The notes: a model not told the origin generated them from the sequence alone. Positions 17,406 through 27,124 are shown, numbered from the stretch's first letter. The stretch is DNA of 40,376 nucleotides from an uncultured Victivallales bacterium (GCA_903837355.1 CAILUI010000149.1:1-40376); one strand, 5' to 3'. Numbers and translations are program-made.

Positions 17406-20400
17406 ATGAACAAGATCCGCCTGATCGTGGCCGCTGTCGCCCTGGGCCTGTCCGCCGTCTGGGCCCAGCAGCCCCTGGTGTCGTGGGAGTTCAACACCGC
17501 GGGTGACAGCGAGGGCTGGGTCGCCGCCCATGCCTTGGCGCCCCTGGTGGTGGCGGACGGTACGCTGAAGACGATGGTGACCTCCGGCGACCCCTACATG
17601 CACTCCTCGACCGGCGAGTCGTTTCGCTTCCAGGCCAACGACTTCCAGTACATCGAAACGCGCCTGAAGCTCACCGGCAAGGGCGCCGCCGAGTTCTTCT
17701 GGGCGAACACGGTCGAGGGCAAGGACGCCGGCTTCGCGCCGGGCCAGGAGCGCGGCTTTCCCTGCCTGGGGGACGGGCAGTGGCACACCTACATCCTGTA
17801 CCCCCTGTGGCAGGGCGAGGTCACGCGCTTGCGCTTCGATGCCCTCGAGGGCACGGGCGGGGCGCTGGAGATTGACTACATCCGGGTCCTGCAGGGGCCG
17901 ATCAGCCAGCATGATCCGGGCAACCCCGAGTGGGACCTGAGCGGACAGAACGGCGCCTGGCTCGCCATCTCGGGCGGCACCCCGCTGCAGCCCACGCCCG
18001 CGGGCGGGATCACGGAACTGACGGCGGACAAGCTGCAACTGGTCTCGCCGCCGTTGGCGCTCAAGGCCGCCGATTACCGCTACGCCTTCCTGCAGTTCCG
18101 CAGCACGGCGCCGCTGGCCGCCACCCTGCTGTGGTCAGCCACGGGCGACGCCAACTTCCCAGGCTGCAACGCGCTGACCTTCGCGCTGCCGGCGGGCGAG
18201 TCCACGACGAACCTGCCGCTGGCGCCGGCGGCGATGTTTGCCGGGGACGTGCGGCGCCTCGCCGTGGTGCTGGAGGGTCCGGTCGGCACGCAGGTCACCT
18301 TCTGCAAGCTGGCGCTGGCGGCCGCGCCGCGCGGGCCAGGGCGGCTGCAGGTAGACGCCTTCGCCGCCCGCGCTGCGTTGACGGTCCTGGGCCGGCCGGG
18401 CCAACTCCTGGCGCGCCTCAGCAACGGCGGCGGTGAGACTCTGCGCGCGGTGCGGGTAACCGCGACCGCCCCCGCGGGCATGGCCGAGATCAGCGGCGAC
18501 GCGACGCGGACGATTGCGAGCCTGGCGCCGGGCGCGAGCACGGAGCTCACCTGGGAATACCGGGTGACACGTGAGGGTCCGGTGACCTTTGGACTGGACT
18601 GCGGGACGGCCTCGGCCACGGCGGAGACCATGGCGTCGCAGGACATGCCGACGCCGCAGGCTTCGGCACAGCCGACAGCACAGGCTGGAGAGCGGGCGGC
18701 CTGGATCGCCAACGACCGCGTGGCGCTGGTGGTCGTGCGCAGCCATGGCAGCTTTGCACGCGGCCAACTGAGCGTGTTCGCGGCCGGCCAGGCACGGTCC
18801 TTGGCCGTGCTGCCGCATCTGGCCGTACTCGGGCTCGCCGACAACGCGGCGCTGATCGACCTGAGCCTCACCCAGGCGCAGGCGGCTACCCAGGGAGACG
18901 AGGCCACCCTGACGCTGAGCGGCGCCACGACGCAGGGCCCGGCAACGATCACCACCACCCTGACGCTGAAGCTGAGCAAGGGCAGAAGCTGGATCGATAT
19001 GGACTACACGCTGACCACGGACCAAGCCCTGTCGATCACGGCCTTTCGCGGGCCCTGGCTGTGGGCGGGCGAAGGGTCGTTCGGCGACCAGCAGGACCTG
19101 GCGCTGTTCCCCGGTCTGGAGTACATGGAGGCGGGAGAGAAGTCTTCGAGCACGCTGGACATTGCGCCGCCGGCCAACCTCCGCTTTGCGCCGCACCCGA
19201 ATATGATCACGGTCCCCAGCATGGCGGTGGAGAAAGGCGGGGATGTCGTGGGGCTGATGTGGGATCCGCTGCAGACGTGGGACGGAAAGCGGCAGAAGCC
19301 GACGGCGGTGTTTGCCTCGCCCAACTTCGTCGAGAACCATGCGAACCATCTGCTGGGCCTGTGCCTGCCCTCGATCCCGGAGTACATGCAGCCCAATGAC
19401 CTGCGGGCCACGACGCCCTACGCACTGGCGGCCGGCAAGACGCTGACCTTGGCGGGCGCGGTCTACGCCGAGGCCGATTCGGAGGTACTGCGCGCCATGG
19501 ACCTGTACCTGGCGCGCTATGGCACCCCGCCGCTGCCCCCGCCGGCGCGCAGCTACACGGACACCCTGACCATGAGCCTGAAGTCCTATGAGAACGTCAT
19601 GTGGGTCGAGGCGGCGCGCGGCTGGATGGGCGTGATCGGCTGGACGCCCGGCCCCGACTTGGGCGTGGCGCTGCACTATCTGCTGGCCTCCCGGCACGTG
19701 CCGGATGCGGCCCTGGCCGCGACGCTGGCCAAGAAGGGGCTAAGCCTCGGCGCGCCGGGGGACCTGCGTTTCGCCCTCCACCACTACGGGCAGCCCGGCA
19801 AGGTGCTCGCGGGCCTGCTCGGGAGTGCCCGGGCCAAGGCCGCGGCCGTACCCGCCGATGGCAAGTTCGGCTTTGCGCCAGCTCCGGGCCGCGAGAGCCT
19901 CGGCAGCGCCGGGACGACCGCCTCGGGCCTCTGCGCCGACGCCATCCGCGCCCTGGTGGACGAGGCCTATCGCACCGCGGACCTGACCGCCCTGGCGGGT
20001 GCGTTGCGGACGTTGAAGCTGATGGAGGGGATGAAGATCCCCCGCGCCTCGCAGGTCTGGGAGGTGCCGGTCCATACCCCCGACATCCTGGCCTCGGGCA
20101 ATGTGGCGTTGGCGTACCTGCGGGCGTACCAGCTCACCGGCGATCCCGCGCACCTGCGCCGAGCCGTCTACTGGGCCAGGACGGGCCTGCCGTTCATCTA
20201 CATGTGGCAGGCGCCGGAGCAACCCAGCCTGATGCTGGGGGCGACGATCCCGGTCTTCGGGGCCACCATGTATACCGGGAGCTGGTTCGGAGTCCCGGTG
20301 CAGTGGAATGGCCTGGCTTACGCGCAGACGCTGCAGGAACTGGCGCGCTACGACACCTCACTGCCCTGGCGGCACTTCGCCGAAATGATCACGATCTCCG

Positions 20401-21299
20401 GCATCAATACGCAGAGCACCCGCGACCAGGACTACGGGACCTACACCGACAACTGGAACGTGGTCAGCGATGTGGAGTGCGTGGGCTGCATGCTGACGCC
20501 GGCGGGCATTGTCGATAACGTGCTCGCGCTGCTGGCTGTCCCGAACGGCGTGCAAACCGCGATCGTGCGCCTCGGCGGACCGCCGGTGGCGATCAACTCG
20601 GCGGCACTGATCGGCGAGCCCCGCCTCGCGGCGGCCGCACTGCAGTTCACCCTGCGCTACGATGCCGGGTTCAGCGCTTACAGCGCCGTGATGCCGCTGG
20701 CCGAGCCGGAACGGGTCGAGGTCGACGGCGCCGAACTGGCCAGGCAGCGCTCGCTGGTGAACGCCGCCGAGGGCTGGTCGTACGAGCCCCAGGTGGGTTG
20801 CGTGACCCTCAAGCTGGCCTTCGGCGCCGAGCCGCGGACGGTGCGTCTCATCAAGCCGCAGGTCATCACTGCCGGGTTGCCCACGCCGGGCTGGGAGTTC
20901 GACGCGACGGGCGATGCCGAGGGCTGGAGTCCCGCCCACAGCGTGGCGCCCTTCCAGGTCGCCGACGGGACGCTCAAGGTGACCGTCACCGGCGTGGATC
21001 CGTACCTGCTGTCGCCCGGCTTCAGCGTCGCGGCGGCGGCCTGCCCGGCCGTCGTCTTCCGGGCTCGGGCCACGGCCCCCGGTGGGCAGGTCTTCTTCAC
21101 GACTGACGAGGGCGGCCTCTCCGCGGACCGGCAGGTGTCGTTCCACCTCCCGGCGGACGGCCAGTTCCACGACGTGCGGGTCGAGATGACCGGCAACCCC
21201 CTGTGGAAAGGAACTGTCCGCCAGATCCGTCTGGACTTTATGGATGCGCCCTGCGCAGTCGAGTTGGACTGGATCCGGATCCCCACGGCAAAGCCGTAA
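17406..21299 (+). CDS. Very large secreted protein with matching N- and C-terminal beta domains and a helical central domain
   Basis: Exported protein of 1297 aa with signal peptide cleavage after AVWA (about residue 21). Residues about 25-160 and about 1161-1297 are homologous to each other: SWEFNTAGDSEGW...VADGTLK...DPY at the start, GWEFDATGDAEGW...VADGTLK...DPY at the end, both closing with a DYIRV/DWIRI-type strand. These look like jelly-roll carbohydrate-binding modules. Residues about 310-390 resemble a CARDB/NEW3-type beta domain (LLARLSNGGGETLRAVRV). Residues about 400-680 are beta-rich. About 690-1060 are helical with Trp-rich loops, like an (alpha/alpha) barrel. I cannot assign a catalytic family. 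The start follows AGGGAAGAACG; the repeat element is upstream and another hydrolase starts 27 bases downstream. Confidence 0.78.
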   Translation: MNKIRLIVAAVALGLSAVWAQQPLVSWEFNTAGDSEGWVAAHALAPLVVADGTLKTMVTSGDPYMHSSTGESFRFQANDFQYIETRLKLTGKGAAEFFWANTVEGKDAGFAPGQERGFPCLGDGQWHTYILYPLWQGEVTRLRFDALEGTGGALEIDYIRVLQGPISQHDPGNPEWDLSGQNGAWLAISGGTPLQPTPAGGITELTADKLQLVSPPLALKAADYRYAFLQFRSTAPLAATLLWSATGDANFPGCNALTFALPAGESTTNLPLAPAAMFAGDVRRLAVVLEGPVGTQVTFCKLALAAAPRGPGRLQVDAFAARAALTVLGRPGQLLARLSNGGGETLRAVRVTATAPAGMAEISGDATRTIASLAPGASTELTWEYRVTREGPVTFGLDCGTASATAETMASQDMPTPQASAQPTAQAGERAAWIANDRVALVVVRSHGSFARGQLSVFAAGQARSLAVLPHLAVLGLADNAALIDLSLTQAQAATQGDEATLTLSGATTQGPATITTTLTLKLSKGRSWIDMDYTLTTDQALSITAFRGPWLWAGEGSFGDQQDLALFPGLEYMEAGEKSSSTLDIAPPANLRFAPHPNMITVPSMAVEKGGDVVGLMWDPLQTWDGKRQKPTAVFASPNFVENHANHLLGLCLPSIPEYMQPNDLRATTPYALAAGKTLTLAGAVYAEADSEVLRAMDLYLARYGTPPLPPPARSYTDTLTMSLKSYENVMWVEAARGWMGVIGWTPGPDLGVALHYLLASRHVPDAALAATLAKKGLSLGAPGDLRFALHHYGQPGKVLAGLLGSARAKAAAVPADGKFGFAPAPGRESLGSAGTTASGLCADAIRALVDEAYRTADLTALAGALRTLKLMEGMKIPRASQVWEVPVHTPDILASGNVALAYLRAYQLTGDPAHLRRAVYWARTGLPFIYMWQAPEQPSLMLGATIPVFGATMYTGSWFGVPVQWNGLAYAQTLQELARYDTSLPWRHFAEMITISGINTQSTRDQDYGTYTDNWNVVSDVECVGCMLTPAGIVDNVLALLAVPNGVQTAIVRLGGPPVAINSAALIGEPRLAAAALQFTLRYDAGFSAYSAVMPLAEPERVEVDGAELARQRSLVNAAEGWSYEPQVGCVTLKLAFGAEPRTVRLIKPQVITAGLPTPGWEFDATGDAEGWSPAHSVAPFQVADGTLKVTVTGVDPYLLSPGFSVAAAACPAVVFRARATAPGGQVFFTTDEGGLSADRQVSFHLPADGQFHDVRVEMTGNPLWKGTVRQIRLDFMDAPCAVELDWIRIPTAKP

Positions 21300-21326
21300 C
21301 GGGGAGCGTCGGCTCGGGGGAAGACA

Positions 21327-23063
21327 ATGTCTACCGCGACCAGGAATCTGCTGACGGCCTGCCTGCTGCTCGCGGGCACGCTGCCAGCCGCCACGGCGCC
21401 GGAGGAAACCATGGCCAGCGCAACCCTCGAACTCCGTCCAGACGGCGCGCCGCTGGCCAGCCCCGGCGTCCCGGACCTCGTGGCGACCGCTCCCGACGCC
21501 GACCGCCTGCCCGCGGCCGGACTGGCGCTGGAACCCCAGCGCCCGTACCGTTGGGTCTTCGCGCCCGGAGAAGCGGTCGAACTGACGGCCACGGTGGGCA
21601 ACGGCGAGGTCGGCGACACCGCCCTCCTGACCGGCTGGGACTGGGACCTGCGCCCGGTCGCCCAGACCCCCCTGCCCGCCGCCAGCACCCGCGTCCGCCT
21701 GGTGGTGGCCGGCCGCGGCACCTACCTCATCACCCTCGACCGTCTGCGTGCAGGACAGTGCGTGGCACGCTTGACGCGCAGCCTCGCCGTCTGCCCCGAC
21801 AACCGCCCCCGGCGAGCCCTCTGGGCGGGTCGCGGCTTCTGGGTCGGCCAATGCAGCTTCCCCGGCTGGCAGGGCGCCCGCCTGGTCGAGGGGCACGCCG
21901 CCCACCCGGAGGGCCTGACCGAGGCCCAGTCGCGCGAACTGGACGCGGACCTGGTGGCGCGGCTGGGAGTGCAGGTGGCGCGCATCAACCTGCCGGTGAC
22001 CCGCCGGGACGCGGACGGCCTGGACCTGGACTTCACGCTGGCGGACCCCTGCGCGGCGGCGTTTGCTGCCCAAGGTCTGGCGCTGGACCTGCAGCTCTTC
22101 GCGCCGGCGGGGCAGGGTCGCGGACCCGTGCTGCCGGCCTACGCCGAAGCGCCCCCGGAGTGGGCGGTACTCTACCCGCTGCAGGAAGCGCCATACCGGC
22201 ACTTTGTGCGGGAGATGGCCCGGCGCTATGGCCCGCAAGCGCGCTTCGTCCAGATCGGCAATGAGCCCGGCAACCCGCAACAGAGCCGCGCCACGGCCGC
22301 CGAGTTCGTGGCCATGGTGACTCAGGCCGCCAACGAACTGCGGCGCCAATTCCCCGGTACGCCGGTGACCAACGGCGGGTACTGCTCGGACAACGAGGCC
22401 GTGCAGGAGATCATCAACGGCCTGCGCGGGGTGACCGACTTCGCCTCCTACCACTGGCACGGCGATCTTGCCGGCCTGGTGACTGCCCGGCAACGGCTGG
22501 CTGCCCTGCACCGCGCCGCGGGGTATGCGCCCCTGCGCCTCGCCAACACCGAGATGGGCTACGCCATGCCCAGCCTGGCCGCGGAGCGCGTCAATGCGGT
22601 GCAGGAAATCCAGAAGCTGCTGTACTGCTGGGCCCACGGCGACGAGGGGGTGCTGCTCTACTCCAGCCGCGAGCTCTGGTGGCCGCGCGTTTTCGACTAC
22701 AAGGGCATCTCCGACTACGGCTTCGTGGACCACTTCTTCTGCCCGCGCTTTGTCTACGGGGCGACGGCGGCGCTGCTGGACCATTACGCTGGCTTCCGTT
22801 TCGAGCACATCCTGCTGGAGGCCGCCGACCTGCATGTCTACCTGTTCGCCGCGGGTGAGCAGCTCTTGGTCGCGGCCTTCGCCCCCCAGGGCCAGGCCAG
22901 CGTGCTCCTGCGCAGCGATGCCCGCCAGGCCACGCTGCTGGACGCGATGGGCAATGGCCGGACGCCGCCGGCAGCCCGCGAGGTCACGCTGAACGCCGGC
23001 GAGTACCCCGTCTCCGTCCTCCTGACCGGGGCCACCGAGGTCCGGGTCGCGAGACTACCGTAG
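21327..23063 (+). CDS. Secreted clan GH-A-like glycoside hydrolase
   Basis: Exported protein of 578 aa. GGGGAA precedes ATG 21327, and a signal peptide is followed by an N-terminal beta domain (about residues 30-170). The central TIM barrel has FVQIGNEPGN, placing Asn312-Glu313 as the acid/base typical of clan GH-A, and LANTEMGY with Glu409 as the likely nucleophile, about 96 residues later. FASYHWHG between them is typical of GH39/GH5/GH51-like enzymes. The last 100 residues form a small beta domain. The exact family is uncertain; the barrel looks closest to GH39-type proteins. It is between the 1297-aa protein and a cytoplasmic hydrolase, spaced 27 and 19 bases, as part of one operon. Confidence 0.82.
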   Translation: MSTATRNLLTACLLLAGTLPAATAPEETMASATLELRPDGAPLASPGVPDLVATAPDADRLPAAGLALEPQRPYRWVFAPGEAVELTATVGNGEVGDTALLTGWDWDLRPVAQTPLPAASTRVRLVVAGRGTYLITLDRLRAGQCVARLTRSLAVCPDNRPRRALWAGRGFWVGQCSFPGWQGARLVEGHAAHPEGLTEAQSRELDADLVARLGVQVARINLPVTRRDADGLDLDFTLADPCAAAFAAQGLALDLQLFAPAGQGRGPVLPAYAEAPPEWAVLYPLQEAPYRHFVREMARRYGPQARFVQIGNEPGNPQQSRATAAEFVAMVTQAANELRRQFPGTPVTNGGYCSDNEAVQEIINGLRGVTDFASYHWHGDLAGLVTARQRLAALHRAAGYAPLRLANTEMGYAMPSLAAERVNAVQEIQKLLYCWAHGDEGVLLYSSRELWWPRVFDYKGISDYGFVDHFFCPRFVYGATAALLDHYAGFRFEHILLEAADLHVYLFAAGEQLLVAAFAPQGQASVLLRSDARQATLLDAMGNGRTPPAAREVTLNAGEYPVSVLLTGATEVRVARLP

Positions 23064-23082
23064 CCCGCTGTCGGAGGTGTGC

Positions 23083-25023
23083 ATGGACGCGACGACCCGC
23101 TTAGCCCGAAGCCTCGGACCCGGCACCCGCCTGACGCTGGTTGCAGCCCCCGCTGCCAGCGCCGGCGAAAGCGCGGCGACGCGCTTGCTGGCGCGGCGGC
23201 TGTTTGAGCAGACCGGCCTGGAGGTGCAGGAGAGCAGCGCGGTGCCTGCGGACGGCTCGGTTGCCCTGCTCATCGGCATCCCGGCACACCATCCGGCCCT
23301 GGCCGCCGCGCTGGCCGTCGCCGGCCTCGCTGTACCCGACAGCGCCGAGGGTTACGCCGTGGTCACCGCTGCCGGGGCGATCCTGGTGGCCGGCAGCACG
23401 GCGCGGGGCGTGCTGCATGGCGCGGGCCGCCTGCTGCGCCAACTCGACAGCCGTGGCGGACAGACCGTCGTACCCCCCCTGCGCGAGGTCAGCAGCCCGG
23501 TCTGCCAGGAGCGCGGCGTCTACTTCGCCACCCACTTCAACAACGGCTACGAGCGCGCGCCGCTGCCGGAGGTGGAGCGCTACATCGAAGACCTGGCCCT
23601 GTGGGGCGTCAACACCCTCTGGACCTGGTTCGACATGAACTGGCACCCCGCGGGATTCTGGGACGATCCGCACAGTCGCGGTTCGCAGATGATCGCCCGC
23701 CTGCGCCAGATCAACACGGTGGCGCGGCGGCTGGGCCTGCGCGTGGGGCTGACGGGGATCGCCAACGAGGGCTTCAGCCACCAGCCCTCGCCGGCCCTCC
23801 GGGCGCATCCGGGGGCGCAGCGCGGCGGCTTCTACCCGCACAGCCAGATCTGCCCCTCGGCAGCCGGCGGGCGGGAGTTGATCCTGCAGAACCGCCGCCG
23901 GGTGCTGGACCTGATCGGCCCCATCGACGCCTACTGGTACTGGCCCTACGACCAGGGCGGCTGCGGCTGCCCACAATGCGCCGACGCCAACGGCTGGGGC
24001 AAGACCTTCCTGGCGCTGGGGCCCGACATCGCCCGGCTGGTGCGCGAGCGCAACCCCCAGGCCGACGTCGTCCTCTCAACCTGGTACATGAACGACGCCG
24101 AACTGGCCCTGGTGCAGGCCGAGGCCAACCGCCCGGACTGCTGGTTCAGCGGCGTCCTCCTCGAGACCCGCCGGGCCGGGGAACTGCGCTTCCCGGCGGG
24201 GCTGTCCCTGTCCGTGTTCCCCGAGATCAGCATGTTCGACTGCTACTTCGTCTCCTACGGCTGCAATGGGGCGAATCCGGCCCCGCAACGCTTTGCCCCG
24301 GAGGCAGCCCGCATCGCCCGCCTGGGTTACGGCGCGATTGTGTACTCCGAGGGCTTCTATGAGGATCTCAATAAAATCATCTGGGCCAGCGTCTTGTGGG
24401 ATCCTGAACGCACCGCCACGGAGGTGCTGAGCGAGTATTGCCGGTACTACTTCGGGGCCGCTCAGGAGAGCCTGGCTGCCGAACTGATCGTGGGCCTGGA
24501 GGGCACCTGGGGGCCAACCCGCCTGGCCGCCAGCGACGCCGCCGAACCGGCGCGCCTGTTCGCCCTGGCGGAGCGCCTGCGGGAGCGGGCGCCGGGAGAG
24601 TGGCGCACGGCGGTGCTCTGGCACCGGGCCCGCCTCGATGCCATGATGAGGGCGCTGGGGCCGGAGCGGCCGCTGCTGAGCGCCGCCAAGCAACTCTGGG
24701 ACGAGGCCGCCTTTGCGGACGACGGGGCCCAGGTGCGGCAACGCGCTCAGGAGTTACGTGACGCCGTGGCGGTACGACGAGCCGGAGTGGAGGCGCTGTT
24801 CGCCGCCTACTGGGAGTACATGCGCGCCTTCCATCTGGAACAGTGCACGTTGCTCTTCCGGCCCGACCCCTACCTCGGCAGCGCCGACCTCACCGGCCTG
24901 CAGGCCGCCGGCGAGACCGCCCTCGCAGTCCAGAGCGATGACGGGTTTCGCGAAACCCTGATCCACGGCCTGCACCGCTGGCTCTGGCAAAGCCCCCTCG
25001 GCCTGGACTTCCTCTTTCTCTGA
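23083..25023 (+). CDS. Cytoplasmic glycoside hydrolase-like protein (alpha-glucuronidase / GH20-type architecture)
   Basis: Protein of 646 aa without a signal peptide. ATG 23083 has CGGAGG six bases upstream; the in-frame GTG at 23077 abuts the ribosome binding site and is rejected. Residues about 1-140 form the alpha/beta accessory domain found before the barrel in GH20 and GH67 enzymes (ATRLLARRLFEQTGLEV, AGSTARGVLHGAGRLLRQL). The barrel begins ERGVYFATHFNNG, followed by WGVNTLWTWFDMNW. YWYWPYDQGGCGCPQC contains Asp290 and a three-Cys cluster (294, 296, 299) seen in related barrels. FPEISMFDCYF and YSEGFYEDLNK supply acidic residues. A helical C-terminal domain (about 450-640) matches the usual layout. 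Likely cleaves imported oligosaccharides, perhaps at uronic acid residues (inference). Confidence 0.75.
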   Translation: MDATTRLARSLGPGTRLTLVAAPAASAGESAATRLLARRLFEQTGLEVQESSAVPADGSVALLIGIPAHHPALAAALAVAGLAVPDSAEGYAVVTAAGAILVAGSTARGVLHGAGRLLRQLDSRGGQTVVPPLREVSSPVCQERGVYFATHFNNGYERAPLPEVERYIEDLALWGVNTLWTWFDMNWHPAGFWDDPHSRGSQMIARLRQINTVARRLGLRVGLTGIANEGFSHQPSPALRAHPGAQRGGFYPHSQICPSAAGGRELILQNRRRVLDLIGPIDAYWYWPYDQGGCGCPQCADANGWGKTFLALGPDIARLVRERNPQADVVLSTWYMNDAELALVQAEANRPDCWFSGVLLETRRAGELRFPAGLSLSVFPEISMFDCYFVSYGCNGANPAPQRFAPEAARIARLGYGAIVYSEGFYEDLNKIIWASVLWDPERTATEVLSEYCRYYFGAAQESLAAELIVGLEGTWGPTRLAASDAAEPARLFALAERLRERAPGEWRTAVLWHRARLDAMMRALGPERPLLSAAKQLWDEAAFADDGAQVRQRAQELRDAVAVRRAGVEALFAAYWEYMRAFHLEQCTLLFRPDPYLGSADLTGLQAAGETALAVQSDDGFRETLIHGLHRWLWQSPLGLDFLFL

Positions 25024-25075
25024 AATGATGAAATGCAGACTTGCAGCATTCCCTCCCGAGTTCTACCGTAGGCGT

Positions 25076-25309
25076 ATGAGTACCAGCATCCACGTCAACA
25101 ATCGCGGCACCATGACGCTTCCCAAGGCTCTACGCGGCAGACTGGGGCTCGCCAAAGGCGGCGTCGTGCTCGCCGAGGAGTCGGCCGACGGCATTCTGCT
25201 CAGGCCGGGCGTGACGGTGCCCATCGAGCTCTACACGGACGCGCGTATTGCCGAGTTCGATGCGGCCGACGCGGCCCTCGGGCGTCATCTGGCGCAGTCA
25301 CCGAGATGA
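25076..25309 (+). CDS. AbrB/MazE-type antitoxin
   Basis: Small protein of 77 aa. The N-terminal swapped-hairpin DNA-binding pattern is clear: VNNRGTMTLPKALRGRLGL followed by a GGVVLAEESADGILLRPG strand pair. The C-terminal tail would wrap the toxin. Its stop overlaps the ATG of the PIN-domain gene, the usual VapBC-like layout. Start 25076 is chosen by domain fit; only a weak TAGG lies upstream, and ATG 25025 would add 17 residues outside the domain. It should neutralise the toxin and autorepress the pair. Confidence 0.85.
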   Translation: MSTSIHVNNRGTMTLPKALRGRLGLAKGGVVLAEESADGILLRPGVTVPIELYTDARIAEFDAADAALGRHLAQSPR

Positions 25310-25716
25310 GGGTCTTCCTGGACGCGAACGTGCTCTTCTCGGCCGCCTCGCCGACGAGTGCCACGCGCCAGCTTCTGGAGGCTCTGCTGGCGCGGGCCGA
25401 GTGCGTCACGAACCGACAGGTATGGGAGGAAGCGCGGCGCAATCTCGGGTCCAAGCGCCCCGCAGCGCTCCTCGGCCTCGCTGAACTGTCCGGCCGCGTG
25501 CGCCTGACGGCTCGCGTGGCGGCGGTTCCCCCTGACCTCCTCCCCGACAAGGATACCCCTGTACTGGCCGGCGCTGCCGGTGCTGAGTGTACCCACCTGT
25601 GGACCAGCGACCAGCGCCACTTTGGTCGCTACTACGGTACGGATCTGCTCGGCGTCCGCGTGGTTTCGAGCATCGGGCTAGCCGACGAACTCCTGGCAGC
25701 AGGCTGGCGCCCCTGA
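25306..25716 (+). CDS. PIN-domain ribonuclease toxin (VapC-like)
   Basis: Protein of 136 aa. PIN acidic residues are visible: Asp6 in VFLDANVLFSA, Glu41 or Glu42 in VWEEARRNL, Asp83 in DKDTPVLAGA and Asp102 in WTSDQRHFG. The family cuts RNA with Mg or Mn. ATG overlaps the antitoxin stop (ATGA), so translation is coupled. The pair interrupts a run of sugar genes and may be a later insertion, but base composition does not stand out by eye. Confidence 0.88.
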   Translation: MRVFLDANVLFSAASPTSATRQLLEALLARAECVTNRQVWEEARRNLGSKRPAALLGLAELSGRVRLTARVAAVPPDLLPDKDTPVLAGAAGAECTHLWTSDQRHFGRYYGTDLLGVRVVSSIGLADELLAAGWRP

Positions 25717-25741
25717 AGGCGTTGTAGGGAGCGCACGAGCG

Positions 25742-26956
25742 ATGAGCGACCAGAGGCAGGCGGCAGGCAGTGGTGCGCCGGGGCGTGGGCGGGTCGTCTA
25801 CCCGGCCACGGTCCTGGTGGCGACGGGCATCGGCACGCTCGCCCTCGGCATCGTCTTCTGCGCCGCTGAAGTCCACCGGGCCACCCCGGCCCAGATTGGT
25901 TTCCTGGCGGCGACCTGGTCCTTCCACTACATCCTGGGTTGCCTTCTGGTGCGCCCGTTGAGCCGCCACCTGCGCCCCCGCGACAGCCTCGCCGGCGCCG
26001 CCACGGTGATGGGGCTGGCGGTGCTCCCGATCGCGTTCCTGCACCAGCTCGCGCCGGTCTTCCTGTGCTATGCGGTCTATGGCCTCGCCACCGCCTTCTT
26101 CTGGCCGCCGCTGATGGGCTGGCTCTCGACCGGGCTCGAGGGCGAGGCCTTGAATCGGACGATGGGGCGCTTCAACCTCTGCTGGAGCAGCGGCGCCATC
26201 ATCGGCCCGGTCCTGGCCGGGGTACTGGCGCCGTACAGCCCGCTGTTGCCGGTGGTCGCGGCCGGGATCCTCTATCTGGCCGCCGGCCTCGGCGCCGCCT
26301 GGGCCGGCCGTGGCCTGCCCGACCCTGCCAGCGTCCCGCCCGCGGGGCGCGCCGCCCCCGCGAGCGCGCCGGCGGCCGGTGCCGCCGACCTCAGCACCGT
26401 CCTGCGCTACCCGGCCTGGGTCGGGCTCTTCGCCGCCTACCTGGTCATGGGCCTGACCTTCAACATCTTCCCCCTCGCGGCCCAAGGGCAGATGGGCATG
26501 AGCAAGCCCATGGTTGGCGGCTTGCTGTTCATCCGCGCCCTGGCGACCAGCCTGACGCTGGGCGCGCTGGGGCGCACCACCGCCTGGCACTTCCGCGGCG
26601 GCCAGATGGTGGCAGGGCTGGCTCTGTTTGCCCTGACCATGGCCGTCCTGCCGTTCGGGACCACCCCCCTGACCGCCGGCCTGCTCCTGATCGCGGTCGG
26701 GGCGATGGCCGCGCTCAGCTACGTCAACAGCCTGTTCCATGGCGTCGTCGGCAGCCAGCAGCGCGCCGTCCGCATGGCCATTCACGAAGCCCTCCTCTCG
26801 GCGGGATTGGTGGTCGGCGGCGCCAGTGGCGGCGTCGTCTTTCAGGCGGGTGGCTATGCGGCCGTGTGTCGCACCGGTGCCGGGGTACTGGCACTGGCGG
26901 CGGCCACCGCGCTGGCCTTTGTCGTGCTTTCGCGATCGGCGCCAGCGTCAAGATGA
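25742..26956 (+). CDS. Major facilitator superfamily transporter
   Basis: Inner-membrane transporter of 404 aa with about 12 hydrophobic helices in two halves of six and a Pro/Ala-rich cytoplasmic loop at about residues 195-220. Start 25742 has GGGAG nine bases upstream. Charged RPLSRHLRPRD after the second helix matches the usual MFS loop 2-3 position. The substrate cannot be told. It lies 25 bases after the toxin gene and 168 bases before the export operon, so it may be the last gene of the sugar region or independent. Confidence 0.88.
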   Translation: MSDQRQAAGSGAPGRGRVVYPATVLVATGIGTLALGIVFCAAEVHRATPAQIGFLAATWSFHYILGCLLVRPLSRHLRPRDSLAGAATVMGLAVLPIAFLHQLAPVFLCYAVYGLATAFFWPPLMGWLSTGLEGEALNRTMGRFNLCWSSGAIIGPVLAGVLAPYSPLLPVVAAGILYLAAGLGAAWAGRGLPDPASVPPAGRAAPASAPAAGAADLSTVLRYPAWVGLFAAYLVMGLTFNIFPLAAQGQMGMSKPMVGGLLFIRALATSLTLGALGRTTAWHFRGGQMVAGLALFALTMAVLPFGTTPLTAGLLLIAVGAMAALSYVNSLFHGVVGSQQRAVRMAIHEALLSAGLVVGGASGGVVFQAGGYAAVCRTGAGVLALAAATALAFVVLSRSAPASR

Positions 26957-27124
26957 CATAACCAGACAAGGCTTGACAGAATTACCATTTCGCGACATTC
27001 GAGAGTGCAGGCGGGTAGCGTTACGCTATAGTACGGCGCATAGTGGCGTCGTATCCCCAGTAACCTGTCCCCAGCACGGAAAGCCCGAGGAGCGTCGGGG
27101 GCAGACGGAACGTTGCCTTTGATT

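Noticed and set aside
20358..22835. Minus-strand open frame of over 800 codons opposite the 1297-aa protein and the clan GH-A gene
   Set aside because: Composition is low-complexity Gly/Ala/Val/Arg without motifs; the plus-strand genes have signal peptides, domains and ribosome binding sites.
27015..27060. Diverged copy of the TATAAT repeat core upstream of the TolC-like gene (TTACGCTATAGTACGGCGC)
   Set aside because: Only a short resemblance; the flanking hairpin modules are missing, so chance cannot be excluded.
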